DNA of 64,000 nucleotides from Bradyrhizobium jicamae (GTDB lineage: Bacteria > Pseudomonadota > Alphaproteobacteria > Rhizobiales > Xanthobacteraceae). Below the pieces are notes generated by a model, which saw only the letters and a list, made by a program, of their open reading frames with translations, made no database searches and was not told the DNA's origin. The translations under genes and the position numbers were made by a program. The stretch is taken from the NCBI RefSeq assembly GCF_018130695.1, contig NZ_JAFCJX010000008.1, forward strand, positions 242,797 to 306,796. Direction: 5' to 3'. Shown here piece by piece: positions 17,264 to 26,881 of the stretch (its first letter is position 1; each line of letters begins with the position of its first letter).

Positions 17264-18550
17264 ATGGCAGGCCAATCAGAGCGGAGCTCCTACATCGATG
17301 CCTTCCGCGGCTTCGCGATTCTTGGCGTGTTGTTCCACCATTTCTTCTACCAGCAGATCGCCGCGGCCTATCCGTTCGAGGCGTCGCGGTTCCCGTCTCC
17401 GGCAGCAATCAATCACGGACATCTCGGTGTAGGCTTGTTCTTCATCCTGAGCGGGATGGTGTTCTATCGACCCCACATCGCCGATGATTGGGGAAAAGTG
17501 CTGCGGTTCTACTTCCAGCGCGCGCTTCGCTTATGGCCTCTCTACATCCTGACGATTCTGCTGCTGGGTTATCTCAAGCAGTACGACCTGCTCACGTTCG
17601 CCACGAGCTTTGCGCTGCTGCTGACCGGCATTCACGACTTCATTCCCAGATATTGGGAACCATCCTGGGCGCTCTGGGTGCTGTGGTCCCTCGGCGTGGA
17701 GATCATCTTTTCAATCTCGTTGCCGGGACTTCTGCTCGCCGAGCGGCGGCTCGGCTTTGCCCGCATCCTCATTGTGACGGTCGTCTTTTGCTTCGTCTAT
17801 CGCATCGTCGGCGACCACGTCTGGATGATACGGCACCCTGATTACGCGAATCCTTTCCTGAATCCCCTCAAGGACAATTTCATCGGGCGGCTTGACGATT
17901 TCCTGTTCGGAATGGCCGCAATGCGAGCGGTCCGCAACGATATCACCATCAGGCCGGCCTACGGCTGGCTGGCTCTCGCTGGGCTACTGCTCGTCGGCCA
18001 CTCCTGGTCGTATCTCGAAGCCGTCCCGCGCGGCTGGCCGCAGTCGGTGCTTGCATCGGCAAACCATACCGGGTTCGCGATCTGCTGTGTAACGCTGATC
18101 CTGGCCGTTCGGCGCGCGAAGATCTGGGACAGTTGGGTCTGCCAGCCCTTCGCTTTTGCGGGCACGGTCTGCTATTCGGCCTACATCATCCACGCTCTTC
18201 TCCTCGACCGCATGGATTGGCCGAAGGGGATCGATCTCGAAACACTGCTGGCCTTTGGCCGCTTCGCGTTTGGCACCTTTCTGCTGTCCGCCATTTCCTT
18301 CGCGACGATCGAAGCCATCGGCATTCGACACCTTCCGGCCTGGGCTCAGTGGACGAGACTCGTCCGCGGCGGCTCCTCGGTCCTCAATCCCGCGATCTGG
18401 CACAAATGCAAACCCATCCTTCCCCGCCGCACAATCGACGGGAGTTGGACCAGTCTCACGCAGACGTGGCGCCGGCAGCGCAAAGACGGAAAGTGGGAAT
18501 ATCGTCAAGGCGAGCCAACGGTCGATGACTGGTCGAACAGACAGTACTAG
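17264..18550 (+). CDS. Acyltransferase 3 family membrane protein (O-acetyltransferase-like)
   Basis: 428 aa from the ATG at 17264 (ATG at 17234 is an alternative). The N-terminus SSYIDAFRGFAILGVLFHHFFYQ is the acyltransferase-3 signature, with the active-site-like His pair, followed by FFILSGMVFYRP and RLWPLYILT. About ten hydrophobic segments run to residue 370; the C-terminal 60 residues are a basic cytoplasmic tail (WRRQRKDGKWEY). Members move acetyl or succinyl groups onto exopolysaccharide, O-antigen or Nod factor at the inner membrane, so this is a candidate decoration enzyme for locus 1. It is divergent from the GT4 at 15.7 kb. Confidence 0.88.
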   Translation: MAGQSERSSYIDAFRGFAILGVLFHHFFYQQIAAAYPFEASRFPSPAAINHGHLGVGLFFILSGMVFYRPHIADDWGKVLRFYFQRALRLWPLYILTILLLGYLKQYDLLTFATSFALLLTGIHDFIPRYWEPSWALWVLWSLGVEIIFSISLPGLLLAERRLGFARILIVTVVFCFVYRIVGDHVWMIRHPDYANPFLNPLKDNFIGRLDDFLFGMAAMRAVRNDITIRPAYGWLALAGLLLVGHSWSYLEAVPRGWPQSVLASANHTGFAICCVTLILAVRRAKIWDSWVCQPFAFAGTVCYSAYIIHALLLDRMDWPKGIDLETLLAFGRFAFGTFLLSAISFATIEAIGIRHLPAWAQWTRLVRGGSSVLNPAIWHKCKPILPRRTIDGSWTSLTQTWRRQRKDGKWEYRQGEPTVDDWSNRQY

Positions 18551-18685
18551 AAACCGGCAATTGCGGGCTGCCGATGGGCGAGGGCGCCAACGCCATATCC
18601 GAATAGCTTGCAAGGCCTTGCGAGCGGGAGTGTTCCCGTCTCCTATCTCCAACGCCATCCCCTGGGAGACGCCAAACAGGGGGCC

Positions 18686-18705
18686 GATGTAGGTAGCCCC
18701 AAAGA
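18686..18705 (+). promoter_or_regulatory. Locus 1 upstream element, copy G (looser match)
   Basis: GATGTAGGTAGCCCCAAAGA at 18686-18705, about 63-80 nt upstream of the anchored lyase-like gene, same orientation. It shares GGTAGCCC and the trailing AAAGA with the better copies. Confidence 0.3.
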
Positions 18706-18767
18706 GTCCGCACATAGCGGGCGTTTTGAATTATGCGAAGGATTGTCGAGCCACCTGAAGTTGAGAC

Positions 18768-19613
18768 ATGTCCGTGCACAAGATTGTCAAGCTCGTGACC
18801 GCATGCGTCGTCCTTGGCGTACTACTTGCCGGTGCGGCCGAGGCCGCTTTCCTGATTGTTAGCATGTTCATGATGGGGCCCATCCCCATGCACGATGATT
18901 TTGCAACTGGCGATTTTTCACGATGGAGCCGCCTGGCAAAACAGGTTTGCTGCGACGGCTCGGCAACAGTCGTTGACGCACCAAACTGGGATTCCAAAAG
19001 CGCCGCAAGATTCAAGATCAGCTTTTACGATCCCGTCGTGAAAGGGAATCATCGCTCCGAGTTCCGATTGAAGGCGACGGAGTTTCACCGACTTTACGAA
19101 TATAGATTGAAGATCTTCGTGCCGCCGGATTGGCAGTCCGACAGCAATCAGGTCATCGTAGCGCAGATGCACAACGTGCCGGACAGTTGGAAAGGCGAGG
19201 GGGGGCTGCAGCCCCCGCTGGAATTGAGCTTGGCGAATGATAGCTGGGTTCTCCGGACAGCCTGGGGGCGAGGTCCAACGTGGCTCGACCCAAAGGGAGA
19301 CATTCATCGTGACACGCCATGGTCGCAGCCGTTTGAACGTGGAAAATGGACCGCCTGGACTTTTCGCACACGATGGTCGCTCGATGGGGACGGGATTATC
19401 GAGGTCGAAAAAGACGGTCATGCTGTCCTTCAGCAGCGCGGTGCGAACTGTTACGACAATTTGCTGGCTCCCTACCTCAAATTTGGAGTCTATGCTCCTG
19501 GTTGGATGAATTTGGGTGCACCTCCCGAAATCAAGACCAGGGAGATTTTTTTTACGGATGTTTCCGCGCGGGAGGCGGTGAGAGCGCCGACCGAGCATCT
19601 TGTTGAGCGATAG
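18768..19613 (+). CDS. Membrane-anchored polysaccharide-lyase-like protein (heparin lyase I family fold)
   Basis: 281 aa. A basic start and a hydrophobic stretch (about 8-35) give a signal peptide or anchor, so the rest is periplasmic or extracellular. The body looks like the Polysacc_lyase / heparin-lyase-I jelly roll: DDFATGDFSRWSR, KGNHRSEFRLKA, QVIVAQMHNVPDSW, RGKWTAWTFRTRWS, DGDGIIEVEKDGHAVL and LKFGVYAPGW. Proteins of this type cleave uronic-acid-containing polymers by beta-elimination, which suits a polymer containing ManNAcA. Catalytic residues cannot be assigned by eye. It is followed at 116 bp by a second lyase-like gene on the same strand. Confidence 0.78.
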   Translation: MSVHKIVKLVTACVVLGVLLAGAAEAAFLIVSMFMMGPIPMHDDFATGDFSRWSRLAKQVCCDGSATVVDAPNWDSKSAARFKISFYDPVVKGNHRSEFRLKATEFHRLYEYRLKIFVPPDWQSDSNQVIVAQMHNVPDSWKGEGGLQPPLELSLANDSWVLRTAWGRGPTWLDPKGDIHRDTPWSQPFERGKWTAWTFRTRWSLDGDGIIEVEKDGHAVLQQRGANCYDNLLAPYLKFGVYAPGWMNLGAPPEIKTREIFFTDVSAREAVRAPTEHLVER

Positions 19614-19729
19614 GCTGCGTGCTTTCCCAATAGCTGGAAACGCGATCCGTCATTTTACCGCTTGCGCTGCGTGATAAGGTCTTGGGCGTCCTTCTCATCG
19701 CACAGGCGAGACCCTTGAGGGGCCGGCAC

Positions 19730-21343
19730 ATGCGACGTCGCGATCTTCTTACCGGATTGTTGGCGACGACAACGGCGAGCGCTTTGGGGACGGCCGCCGG
19801 TCTATCAATGCCCGCCGTCAACGATGAGACCAATGCGCTCGCTTCTGCCATCTCGCCTGCACCGAGCAGCGCCTGGCTGCAGCAGGTCGATATCCTGATT
19901 ACCACGCTCAAGCAAACCGGGATCTGGGCGACGCTCGATCTGTTCTATTGCTTCGCCGCACCATCCCAGAGTGCTTGCACTTACAACTGGGTCAACACGG
20001 CCCTGGGTCGCCTCACTGCCCATGGTTCCATTTCCTATAGTGCCGGCCAATGCCTCGCTGGCGATGGCTCCACAGGCTGGTTCTCGACCAACTTCCAGGT
20101 CAACAGCGGCAAGGCCTCCGATGGCAATTCTGCATTTGGGCACTTTTGCCTTAGTGAGTGCACATCCGACGACATTAGTCCGTTCCAGTGCAGTGGCGAT
20201 AAATTTTCTATCGGTCACAAGGCCAATGGCTCCGTCATCAGTAACATCATGGCGTGCCTCAATACGTCGGATGGAATTTCCCTCAGCAGCGTTTACGGCT
20301 CGACGGTCGGACATTGGACGGTACAACAGAATGACACAGCGGCGCAGATTCAGGTCTTTCTCGATGGCTCATCGATCGGCACTGGCGCCGCAACCCACAG
20401 TGCGGGCGTCGGTACCGTTCAGCTCCTCAAGAGCGGGCATGATCATTTCACGTCGCGTCAGGTTGCTTTCGTACATTATGGATCGAAGCTGACAGCGCAG
20501 CAGCAGCTCGATCTCAGCAAGGCGCTCTATAGCTTCCTGGCCGCGATGGATGTCAGGCCGAAGATCGGCGGTCTCGGCTTGAGCACGGGACCGACCAATG
20601 TCGCGCCCTACAAACATCTCCCGACCGGAAACGGAAACAACCTGGTTTATCCGGTCACGACATCGACGAATGCACTTCATGGGTCCTTACAGGGGCGTGC
20701 CGGGGCCTATCCTTATTGTCTGATCAAGGTGACCGATCCAAACTATCTCAATCTGTATCGCTTCGAGGTGCATAAAGGCGATGCCGCCCCATTCGATGGT
20801 CCCAGCATCGATCGGATTCAATTCAATACTGCTCAGCTCCTGATTCCGTGGCAAGTGACCGGCGATATCTCGTTTGCCTTCTTCATAGAACCCGGCTCGA
20901 GCTTCGACTGCACCTTCTGTGATCTTCCCGATCTTCACGATCAGACTGACGGCGTCAATTCCGGGCCCACCCATGCGCTCTATCCCCGTGACGGGAATTT
21001 TGGTGTCTGGGTCCATATCAAGCCGACGACCTGGAGTTCTCCCTACGTCAGTTGCGAGACTGGCCGTTGGCATTTCGTGAGGACGACGTTCCGGATGGAT
21101 AACTCTCCCAACGGGTTTGTGCAGACTTGGCTCGATGGCAAGCAACTCTGGAGTCGAAGCGGCGTGCAGGTTGGCACGCAGGCCAGGGCGCCATTCTGGT
21201 GGAATCTGGCGTTGTATCGGGGGAACAATTCAAATGGGCTGCCGTTGGCCGTCTGGTATGCGAACATCGAAATAGACGCATCGGGCTCGCAGCCGTTTGC
21301 ATCGCGCATCAGCAATCCGCTGCCGGTGCCGCCGCTGATATGA
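19730..21343 (+). CDS. Tat-exported two-domain LamG / polysaccharide-lyase-like protein
   Basis: 537 aa from the ATG at 19730 (GAGGGG 7 nt upstream). It opens with MRRRDLLTGLLATTTASALG, a twin-arginine signal. Residues about 50-270 form a LamG/concanavalin-like domain with several cysteines, suggesting an oxidising compartment. Residues about 300-530 form a second jelly roll with FDGPSIDR (355-362), matching FDGSSVDR in the type I cargo, and the same kind of ending (WLDGKQLW, LYRGNNSNG, WYANIEID). The likely role is binding and cleaving the EPS outside the cytoplasm. The first domain may be a carbohydrate-binding module. Exact substrate is unknown. Confidence 0.75.
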   Translation: MRRRDLLTGLLATTTASALGTAAGLSMPAVNDETNALASAISPAPSSAWLQQVDILITTLKQTGIWATLDLFYCFAAPSQSACTYNWVNTALGRLTAHGSISYSAGQCLAGDGSTGWFSTNFQVNSGKASDGNSAFGHFCLSECTSDDISPFQCSGDKFSIGHKANGSVISNIMACLNTSDGISLSSVYGSTVGHWTVQQNDTAAQIQVFLDGSSIGTGAATHSAGVGTVQLLKSGHDHFTSRQVAFVHYGSKLTAQQQLDLSKALYSFLAAMDVRPKIGGLGLSTGPTNVAPYKHLPTGNGNNLVYPVTTSTNALHGSLQGRAGAYPYCLIKVTDPNYLNLYRFEVHKGDAAPFDGPSIDRIQFNTAQLLIPWQVTGDISFAFFIEPGSSFDCTFCDLPDLHDQTDGVNSGPTHALYPRDGNFGVWVHIKPTTWSSPYVSCETGRWHFVRTTFRMDNSPNGFVQTWLDGKQLWSRSGVQVGTQARAPFWWNLALYRGNNSNGLPLAVWYANIEIDASGSQPFASRISNPLPVPPLI

Positions 21344-21355
21344 CCGTCAAGTGCC

Positions 21356-22717
21356 TTAGGCGGAAGATGTGCCCGATCGATGCAATCGCGCCAGGTTGAT
21401 CATCATCGCGATGATCGGAAACACATACATGTTTTCAATGGTGGGAAGGATGTCGCACTCAGTCGCCATGCTGATTCCGCAACCAAAGAGGCACACGAAC
21501 AGGGCCCAGTAAAGGTCACTGTTCAACTGTCGCCCAACTCGCAAGGCAAGGACTGTTCCAGCCGCAAGAAGAACCAGCAGCACCCCGGTCAAGATTGCCC
21601 CGCAATCAAGGAAGAAGTTGATGATGGCATTATGTGCATGGGTGACCGGCATCAAGGTCCCTGAAGCCCAAAGCGGGCTGGTCCCAGTTGCATAGCGACC
21701 AGCGCCAAACAGGAACAGGCTTGCATCGCTCGCCGCTTCATTCAACAGCGGGATCCAGACAGAATCGACACGGCCCGTGAACAAGGCGTCGGCCGAGACG
21801 TCAGTGCCGCCATCAAACCCGACCGAAAGAAGAGCTTGAACGGTTGGCACGGTCCACAGCAGCGATGCGACGCCGGCCGCCGCAGCACCGGCAGCCAAGA
21901 TGACATAACTGCGCCGCAGGACCAGGAATAGGGCACACGAGACGGCTACAATGACCAGGGCGCTGCGTGACTGGAGAAGGAGAATTGCCACGAGCGCCAG
22001 ACCGAACGGTACGATCCAGAAGGCGCCCCGCGTAAGAGCCCTATAGAGCAGCAGGGGGATCGTACAAATGTAAATGGTTCCAATGGTATTGTAATGGACG
22101 CCAAAGTACGTGTCGCAGAGCTCAGCCATTTCATTCCGGTTTACGGAAACAAGCTCGGCCATGTCGGCTTGGTCGGCTGAGTGCAGAGCCGACGGATTCA
22201 TCAGGACGAGAACAGTGAAAGTAATTGATAGCAATAGTATCGAAAGGCAGATCACCGTCGTGATCTTCTCGAGATCCGGAAAAGAGCACATGCGCTTTAA
22301 GACAAACACGAAAGGCAGAAGGTAGAAACACGGCACGATGCACGACAGTAGGAAGCTAAAGTAGGAATCCGGAAATGAATCTGGGAAGCGGCTATGCAAA
22401 AGCGGCGCGTTCGGGATCGATCTGGCAAGGGCGATGGCAAGAGTAGCGAAGTACAAGAGAAGAAGTCTGATGGATGTTCGTTCGATTTTGTCAGTCGCGT
22501 GCAGGGGCGCAGTGTAAAGCACCACTTGAGCCAGGACGACCGCTGATAACAAGTTGAATGGTTTAAGTCCCTGGATATCGAACAAATTGTCCGTCATTCG
22601 CTGGAACGGGAGGACGAAAATGAACAGGAGGAAGAAAAAGGTACCAACTTGCGCGACTGAACGCGGCGACGTGAGATCGTAGGGCGCTTGCCCGCTATGG
22701 CTCAAAGATACACTCAT
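21356..22717 (-). CDS. O-antigen ligase / Wzy-type polymerase membrane protein
   Basis: 453 aa with about twelve hydrophobic segments and a long periplasmic loop after the middle (about 215-370), the pattern of the Wzy_C/O-antigen ligase family. The loop ends in THAHNAIINFFLDCGAI, the conserved His-bearing H-x-H-N segment of these enzymes. In a Wzx/Wzy pathway it would join repeat units in the periplasm. It begins 27 bp after the stop of the GT4 gene at 22745 on the same strand, so both form one operon. Polymerase and not ligase is inferred from the EPS context. It is convergent with the Tat protein gene. Confidence 0.82.
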   Translation of the reverse strand: MSVSLSHSGQAPYDLTSPRSVAQVGTFFFLLFIFVLPFQRMTDNLFDIQGLKPFNLLSAVVLAQVVLYTAPLHATDKIERTSIRLLLLYFATLAIALARSIPNAPLLHSRFPDSFPDSYFSFLLSCIVPCFYLLPFVFVLKRMCSFPDLEKITTVICLSILLLSITFTVLVLMNPSALHSADQADMAELVSVNRNEMAELCDTYFGVHYNTIGTIYICTIPLLLYRALTRGAFWIVPFGLALVAILLLQSRSALVIVAVSCALFLVLRRSYVILAAGAAAAGVASLLWTVPTVQALLSVGFDGGTDVSADALFTGRVDSVWIPLLNEAASDASLFLFGAGRYATGTSPLWASGTLMPVTHAHNAIINFFLDCGAILTGVLLVLLAAGTVLALRVGRQLNSDLYWALFVCLFGCGISMATECDILPTIENMYVFPIIAMMINLARLHRSGTSSA

Positions 22718-22744
22718 CGACCTGTCGAAATTGCTTGATCCACT

Positions 22745-23932
22745 CTAAGCGTCGTTTGATTGGCTGGCCATCTGGTCAGGTCGCCGCGACGAAACCGGGC
22801 ATTTTGATTGGGCGACAAGAGGCGTCAAAGCGGCAATCAACTCGCGAGCTTTTACCTTCGGCGAATGATTGGCCTTGACATAAATCTGACATCGTCGAGC
22901 GAGCGCGTCGTATTCGTTCGCGTCCATGTCCCAGAATGTCTTCACGGATCTGGACAGTGCGAGCTCATCCTCTGCCGATGCGCCAAGGCTATGCCGCGCG
23001 ATGATCGAATCCGGATCGACTTGCCGGCGCGTCATGACAGGCGTGCCCGCAACGAAAGCTTCCAGGAACACGTTCGAAAAGCCCTCGAAATCCGATGTGC
23101 AGAGAAGCATCGTTGCCTCTGACAGAAATCGATGAACGTCTGCCCTCCGGACATAGCCAACCATTTCCACGTTTGGCAGCTGGCGCAGGCCATTCACGGC
23201 GTCAAGGGTCGGTTGATCGACAATTCGGTCCGGCATCCCGGCCACGCGAAATGTGACGGTCGGATGTTCCCGGGCGATCCGAAAAAGCAACGGCAAGTTC
23301 TTTCCATAGCGGAAGACACCGAGCCAGGCGACATATCGGCGCTGCGCGCGCGGCAAGGGAACGGGAGCGTCGTCTGCTACGACAACCGCATTGTGGACGA
23401 TGTGAATAGGCTTGCCTGGATAAAGCGCGGCCAATTGTTCGCGTTGATACTCATTTTGGCAGAGAAGTGCGGCCGCGCGATTTCGAGCCCACGAATAAGC
23501 CAGCCATTCATAAGATCGAAGTCCGATTTTGCATCGTTCGTCGGCATCCTTGTCGTTGACAACGCGGTGAACGAACGGAATCCCCAGTTGGCCGGCGACG
23601 AAAGCCATCATGGCGGTCTGGACCCCACATACGCCCTGGATCATGACATCTGGACGATAGGCGCGGGCGGCTGCCAACAGTTTCGGGATGTATGAGTAGA
23701 AATACTTCGCGACCCGTACGCCGCGCGCGGGGTCATAGGTTTCGATAAGCTTGATTTGCTGGCCCGAACCGACATGGGCCAACGCACCCTTCCAGGTCAG
23801 CAGAGCAGTTTCATGACCGGCGTTTTCAAGCGCGCGAAGCCAAATTGAAAGCTGGACCGCCCAGCCGCCGATCGGATGGTCATCGTCCTTCAACAGATAA
23901 GGAATGGAAAACTCAATCGACAGGATTCGCAC
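22745..23932 (-). CDS. Glycosyltransferase family 4
   Basis: 395 aa from a GTG at 23932 with GGGAG 5 nt upstream; extending to 24034 would translate the upstream element and is unlikely. GT-B features: N-terminal LSIEFSIPYLLKDDDHPIGGWA, the acceptor-side glycine pair, and the C-terminal VAWLGVFRYGKNLPLLFRIA, CTSDFEGFSNVFLEAFVAGTPV (E-x7-E) and the expected helix at the end. A basic C-tail follows. It should add a sugar to the locus 1 repeat unit. It is the first gene of an operon with the Wzy-like polymerase. Donor is unknown. Confidence 0.87.
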   Translation of the reverse strand: MRILSIEFSIPYLLKDDDHPIGGWAVQLSIWLRALENAGHETALLTWKGALAHVGSGQQIKLIETYDPARGVRVAKYFYSYIPKLLAAARAYRPDVMIQGVCGVQTAMMAFVAGQLGIPFVHRVVNDKDADERCKIGLRSYEWLAYSWARNRAAALLCQNEYQREQLAALYPGKPIHIVHNAVVVADDAPVPLPRAQRRYVAWLGVFRYGKNLPLLFRIAREHPTVTFRVAGMPDRIVDQPTLDAVNGLRQLPNVEMVGYVRRADVHRFLSEATMLLCTSDFEGFSNVFLEAFVAGTPVMTRRQVDPDSIIARHSLGASAEDELALSRSVKTFWDMDANEYDALARRCQIYVKANHSPKVKARELIAALTPLVAQSKCPVSSRRPDQMASQSNDA

Positions 23933-24017
23933 CGGAACTCCCTGAGAGGACGTCGACGCATGGCACCCAAACTCACGCATCAGCACCATAGTATTTTGGA
24001 CTGGGCCGCGGTTCGAC

Positions 24018-24037
24018 CCTTTCGGACTACCCATTCT
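24018..24037 (-). promoter_or_regulatory. Locus 1 upstream element, copy D (in the 23933-24230 gap)
   Basis: Minus strand GAATGGGTAGTCCGAAAGGG, about 86-105 nt upstream of the GT4 GTG start and pointing at it. It matches copy C at 15 of 18 positions (17188-17205). The rest of this 298-bp gap shows no gene. Confidence 0.45.
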
Positions 24038-24230
24038 CGACCACGGGAGAGGTCATCAGGTCACGCAATGAGGTAAGCGCTGGACCGGGAAGTCCACCGG
24101 AGAGCTTTGGATCGCCGGGCGAGGGAACAAGATAGGACAGACCGGCAGGGAGGCCGAATCCGCCGCCCGCCGTACCTCACTTGTGCCGGCGAGACGTTGA
24201 GCGCGACCAATTTTAAGTTGCCGCTCGCAA

Positions 24231-25103
24231 CTATGCTCCTGCGGCGTCGGACGACAATACGATGTCCTCGATCTCGCTCCCGTCCCGCATTCTGGCCACG
24301 ATCTCAAATTGGTTCGTCTCGCTTAGCCGGAAGATCGTACCGTTATTGCTGCCGTCTGCGTGCGTTCGGTTCACAATCAGGTAGGAACCGGCACCCATCA
24401 GCCGATCCTTGAGATTGTCCACGGCACGCCGCAATTGCGTTTCGTCGAAATAGCCACGATTGAGCAGATTTGCCACGCGGATTGCGTTGAACCGACCGCG
24501 GAGATGCTCCGGGTTGGGCGCCAGTATGTCGTCATCGGCAAAACTCAGCCGGCCGCTATCGCGTGCATCCGGGTTCACCAGCAGCACGTCGGTCCCCCTT
24601 CGCTTCCCATTGGTCAATGGCAACAGCGTGCGCGCAGACGCATTGAGCGCGGCGACCAGGAAACCGGTACCCCCGAAAAAATCGCGCGGTCCATCCAGGG
24701 ACCATCGTACCGGACGATTGCCGAGAATGTGCTGAATCACCTTGCCGTCACGGTCAACGAGAACCTCATATCCCGGCAAGAGGGGCACGAGGCGTGCGTG
24801 CATGCACAGGTCCGTCGCGACGATTTTCGCATCGATTCCGGCGCAGGCGAGGGCATCCGCCCATTCAAGCGAGGAAATCCCCGAGGACGCACCAACGTCC
24901 ATGATCTCGCGCGGCTTAAGATCCAGTTTCTGCCACTCGCGGATGACCAGCATATTGAGATCATCGAGTCGATGGTGGTCCGTGGTCTTGAAGGTGCCGT
25001 TGCGCAGTCGAATTGAGGCGAAGAAGTCTGCCTCCTGCTTTTGCGTAATCGCATTGCCTGCTCTGAAAAAGCTCCTTGCACTCAAAATCACGCCGGCCTC
25101 CAA
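24231..25103 (-). CDS. SAM-dependent methyltransferase-like protein
   Basis: 290 aa. Motif I is IMDVGASSGISSLEWADAL, followed by KIVATDLCMHARLVPLLPG; a later segment reads FADDDILAPNPEHLRGRFNAIRVANLLNRGYF, resembling the CheR/class I layout in which a second acidic strand precedes the catalytic region. The target is unknown; in this operon a sugar or glycolipid intermediate is most likely. It overlaps the flippase gene by 16 bp on the same strand, so the two are coupled. The sequence is only moderately similar in pattern to classical sugar methyltransferases, so the call is on the fold and not on the reaction. Confidence 0.72.
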   Translation of the reverse strand: MEAGVILSARSFFRAGNAITQKQEADFFASIRLRNGTFKTTDHHRLDDLNMLVIREWQKLDLKPREIMDVGASSGISSLEWADALACAGIDAKIVATDLCMHARLVPLLPGYEVLVDRDGKVIQHILGNRPVRWSLDGPRDFFGGTGFLVAALNASARTLLPLTNGKRRGTDVLLVNPDARDSGRLSFADDDILAPNPEHLRGRFNAIRVANLLNRGYFDETQLRRAVDNLKDRLMGAGSYLIVNRTHADGSNNGTIFRLSETNQFEIVARMRDGSEIEDIVLSSDAAGA

Positions 25104-26653
25104 AATCTCGAAATGCGCGCAGCCCCAGACTTGCCAAGAGAATTCGTTGGCGCTTGGTCACTCCAGATCCCGGAGGCCGACTGCTCGACGGAACGGGATG
25201 TATTGGCGAGTTCATTTCCTTCTCTTCGCATCTCGGAAAGTGTTCGATAATACCCCGTCACAAACAAGATGGTGGCATAAGACGCCAGGACGGCAGCAGG
25301 CCCCAGCGTCGCAGCAAGGAGCGTTGACGGTTGCAACATGTCGGCTGACAGACGCACCACGATTGCGCACAGCGCGGATGCGCTCAGAACTTTTCCAAGA
25401 TTCTTCCAATCCTGCACTCTTCCGATCGGTACGTTCATTACTTTTGAAAGCCGTCTAAGGCAGAGCGCATACGCGACGAAGGTGGCCAGCACCGATCCCA
25501 CAGCCGCGCCCGGCAAGCCGAAATACCAAACACCGACCAGGCTGGTCATGACGGCAAAAGGCAAAATCAAGGCTTCATAACGCATGTTGGCCGACCCTTG
25601 TCCGAACACGCTCAGCAGGGTCGTGATTTCAGCCGATATCAGCGTCTGAACCAGATAAATGCGCAGCACCGGCGAGCCGCGCGCGTACTCCTCGGTAAAC
25701 AGAAACTGGATGACTTCATGAGAAAAGGCGAATAGTGCCGCAATAGCAGGGAACATGATCGCGCTGATGATCACGTTGCCCTGATTGTTCAGTCGCAACA
25801 GCTCGTCGTGGCGGCCGATCGAATGGAGATGACTCATCTTGGGCAAAAGCAAATTCGCCAGTACGCCTCTCAGAACTTCAAAGGGCAGAAGAAGCGTGGT
25901 TGCAATTGAGAATATGCCGAACACGCCCGATGAAAAGGTGGTGGCCACGATCCATTGCTCGGCTTGCTTCCGCATGTTCCATAGCAAGCCAGCCATACCA
26001 AATGGAAGGGCATAACGAAGCTGTATGCGGAATTGCTGCTTGTCCAGCGGGAACAGTCGAATGCCGCAATAGCGTGCAATGAAATAAGTCAGAAGTCCGA
26101 GGCGGATGCAGGCAGCAAGTGTCGCGGCAACCAGCACCTCTTCAAGTCGCCGAAAGATGACTGCCGCGGAAATGATGAGCGCGGCCCTGAGCACCGATGT
26201 GGCCACGATAGCTTGTGCCTGCCATCGAATCTGTCCTGCGGCGTTGGGTAACACGTCGAGCAACAAGCCCAGATTCGAGGCAAGCAGGAAGATCGCAATC
26301 AAAAGCCCATGCTGCCGCAACAGGTCTCTCATGGCCGAGGGCAGGGCGTCAGCGCAGAGGAAGATCAGACCCGACGCAACTATCGTTATGGCAAGCAAGA
26401 ACAGCGTCGTCTGTCCGACATAAAGCCGGCGGCCCTCCGAATCCAGGCGGACAAAGAAGAAAAGCAAACTGCGGGGCAGCTCGAATGCGAACAACAAGGC
26501 CACGGTATTTACAAGTAGCCAGAACAGCCGGTATTCGCCGAAAGCTCCGGCGTCGATCGTTCGTACCAGAACGACGGGCGTCAACAGCAGGATGACTTGT
26601 TCGATATAACGAGCAGCGGAGAGAACAATGCCTTGACGGGATATTGATGCCAT
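25088..26653 (-). CDS. Wzx-type polysaccharide flippase (MOP superfamily)
   Basis: 521 aa with about 12-14 hydrophobic segments spread along the chain and the polysaccharide-biosynthesis start MASISRQGIVLSAARYIEQV, where the first helix begins after a short polar stretch. Wzx proteins carry undecaprenyl-PP-linked repeat units across the inner membrane, feeding the polymerase (21.4 kb). The C-terminal 70 residues are polar, longer than usual. It is the first gene of a unit with the downstream methyltransferase (16-bp overlap). A near-identical copy of the upstream element found before the WecG-like gene lies 230-250 nt upstream. Confidence 0.88.
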   Translation of the reverse strand: MASISRQGIVLSAARYIEQVILLLTPVVLVRTIDAGAFGEYRLFWLLVNTVALLFAFELPRSLLFFFVRLDSEGRRLYVGQTTLFLLAITIVASGLIFLCADALPSAMRDLLRQHGLLIAIFLLASNLGLLLDVLPNAAGQIRWQAQAIVATSVLRAALIISAAVIFRRLEEVLVAATLAACIRLGLLTYFIARYCGIRLFPLDKQQFRIQLRYALPFGMAGLLWNMRKQAEQWIVATTFSSGVFGIFSIATTLLLPFEVLRGVLANLLLPKMSHLHSIGRHDELLRLNNQGNVIISAIMFPAIAALFAFSHEVIQFLFTEEYARGSPVLRIYLVQTLISAEITTLLSVFGQGSANMRYEALILPFAVMTSLVGVWYFGLPGAAVGSVLATFVAYALCLRRLSKVMNVPIGRVQDWKNLGKVLSASALCAIVVRLSADMLQPSTLLAATLGPAAVLASYATILFVTGYYRTLSEMRREGNELANTSRSVEQSASGIWSDQAPTNSLGKSGAARISRFWRPA

Positions 26654-26881
26654 GGAATCGGCGACCTGTACGCTAGCGGCAACGGCTCCGACGAAAACGA
26701 AGTTGGCAGCAACGTCGGTCGCAAGGCTCGGCCGCGATGAAGCTCAAAGCCGACGGTGCCTTTCGGGCAGCAGACAAAGCCCGAAACTCACGTGTTCGTT
26801 GTAACCATCGCCGAGGCCGAGAGTTGAGCAAGTGTAAGCAAAACACGTGGGAATAAAAGGCGCGCGATCAAAATCGCCGGT

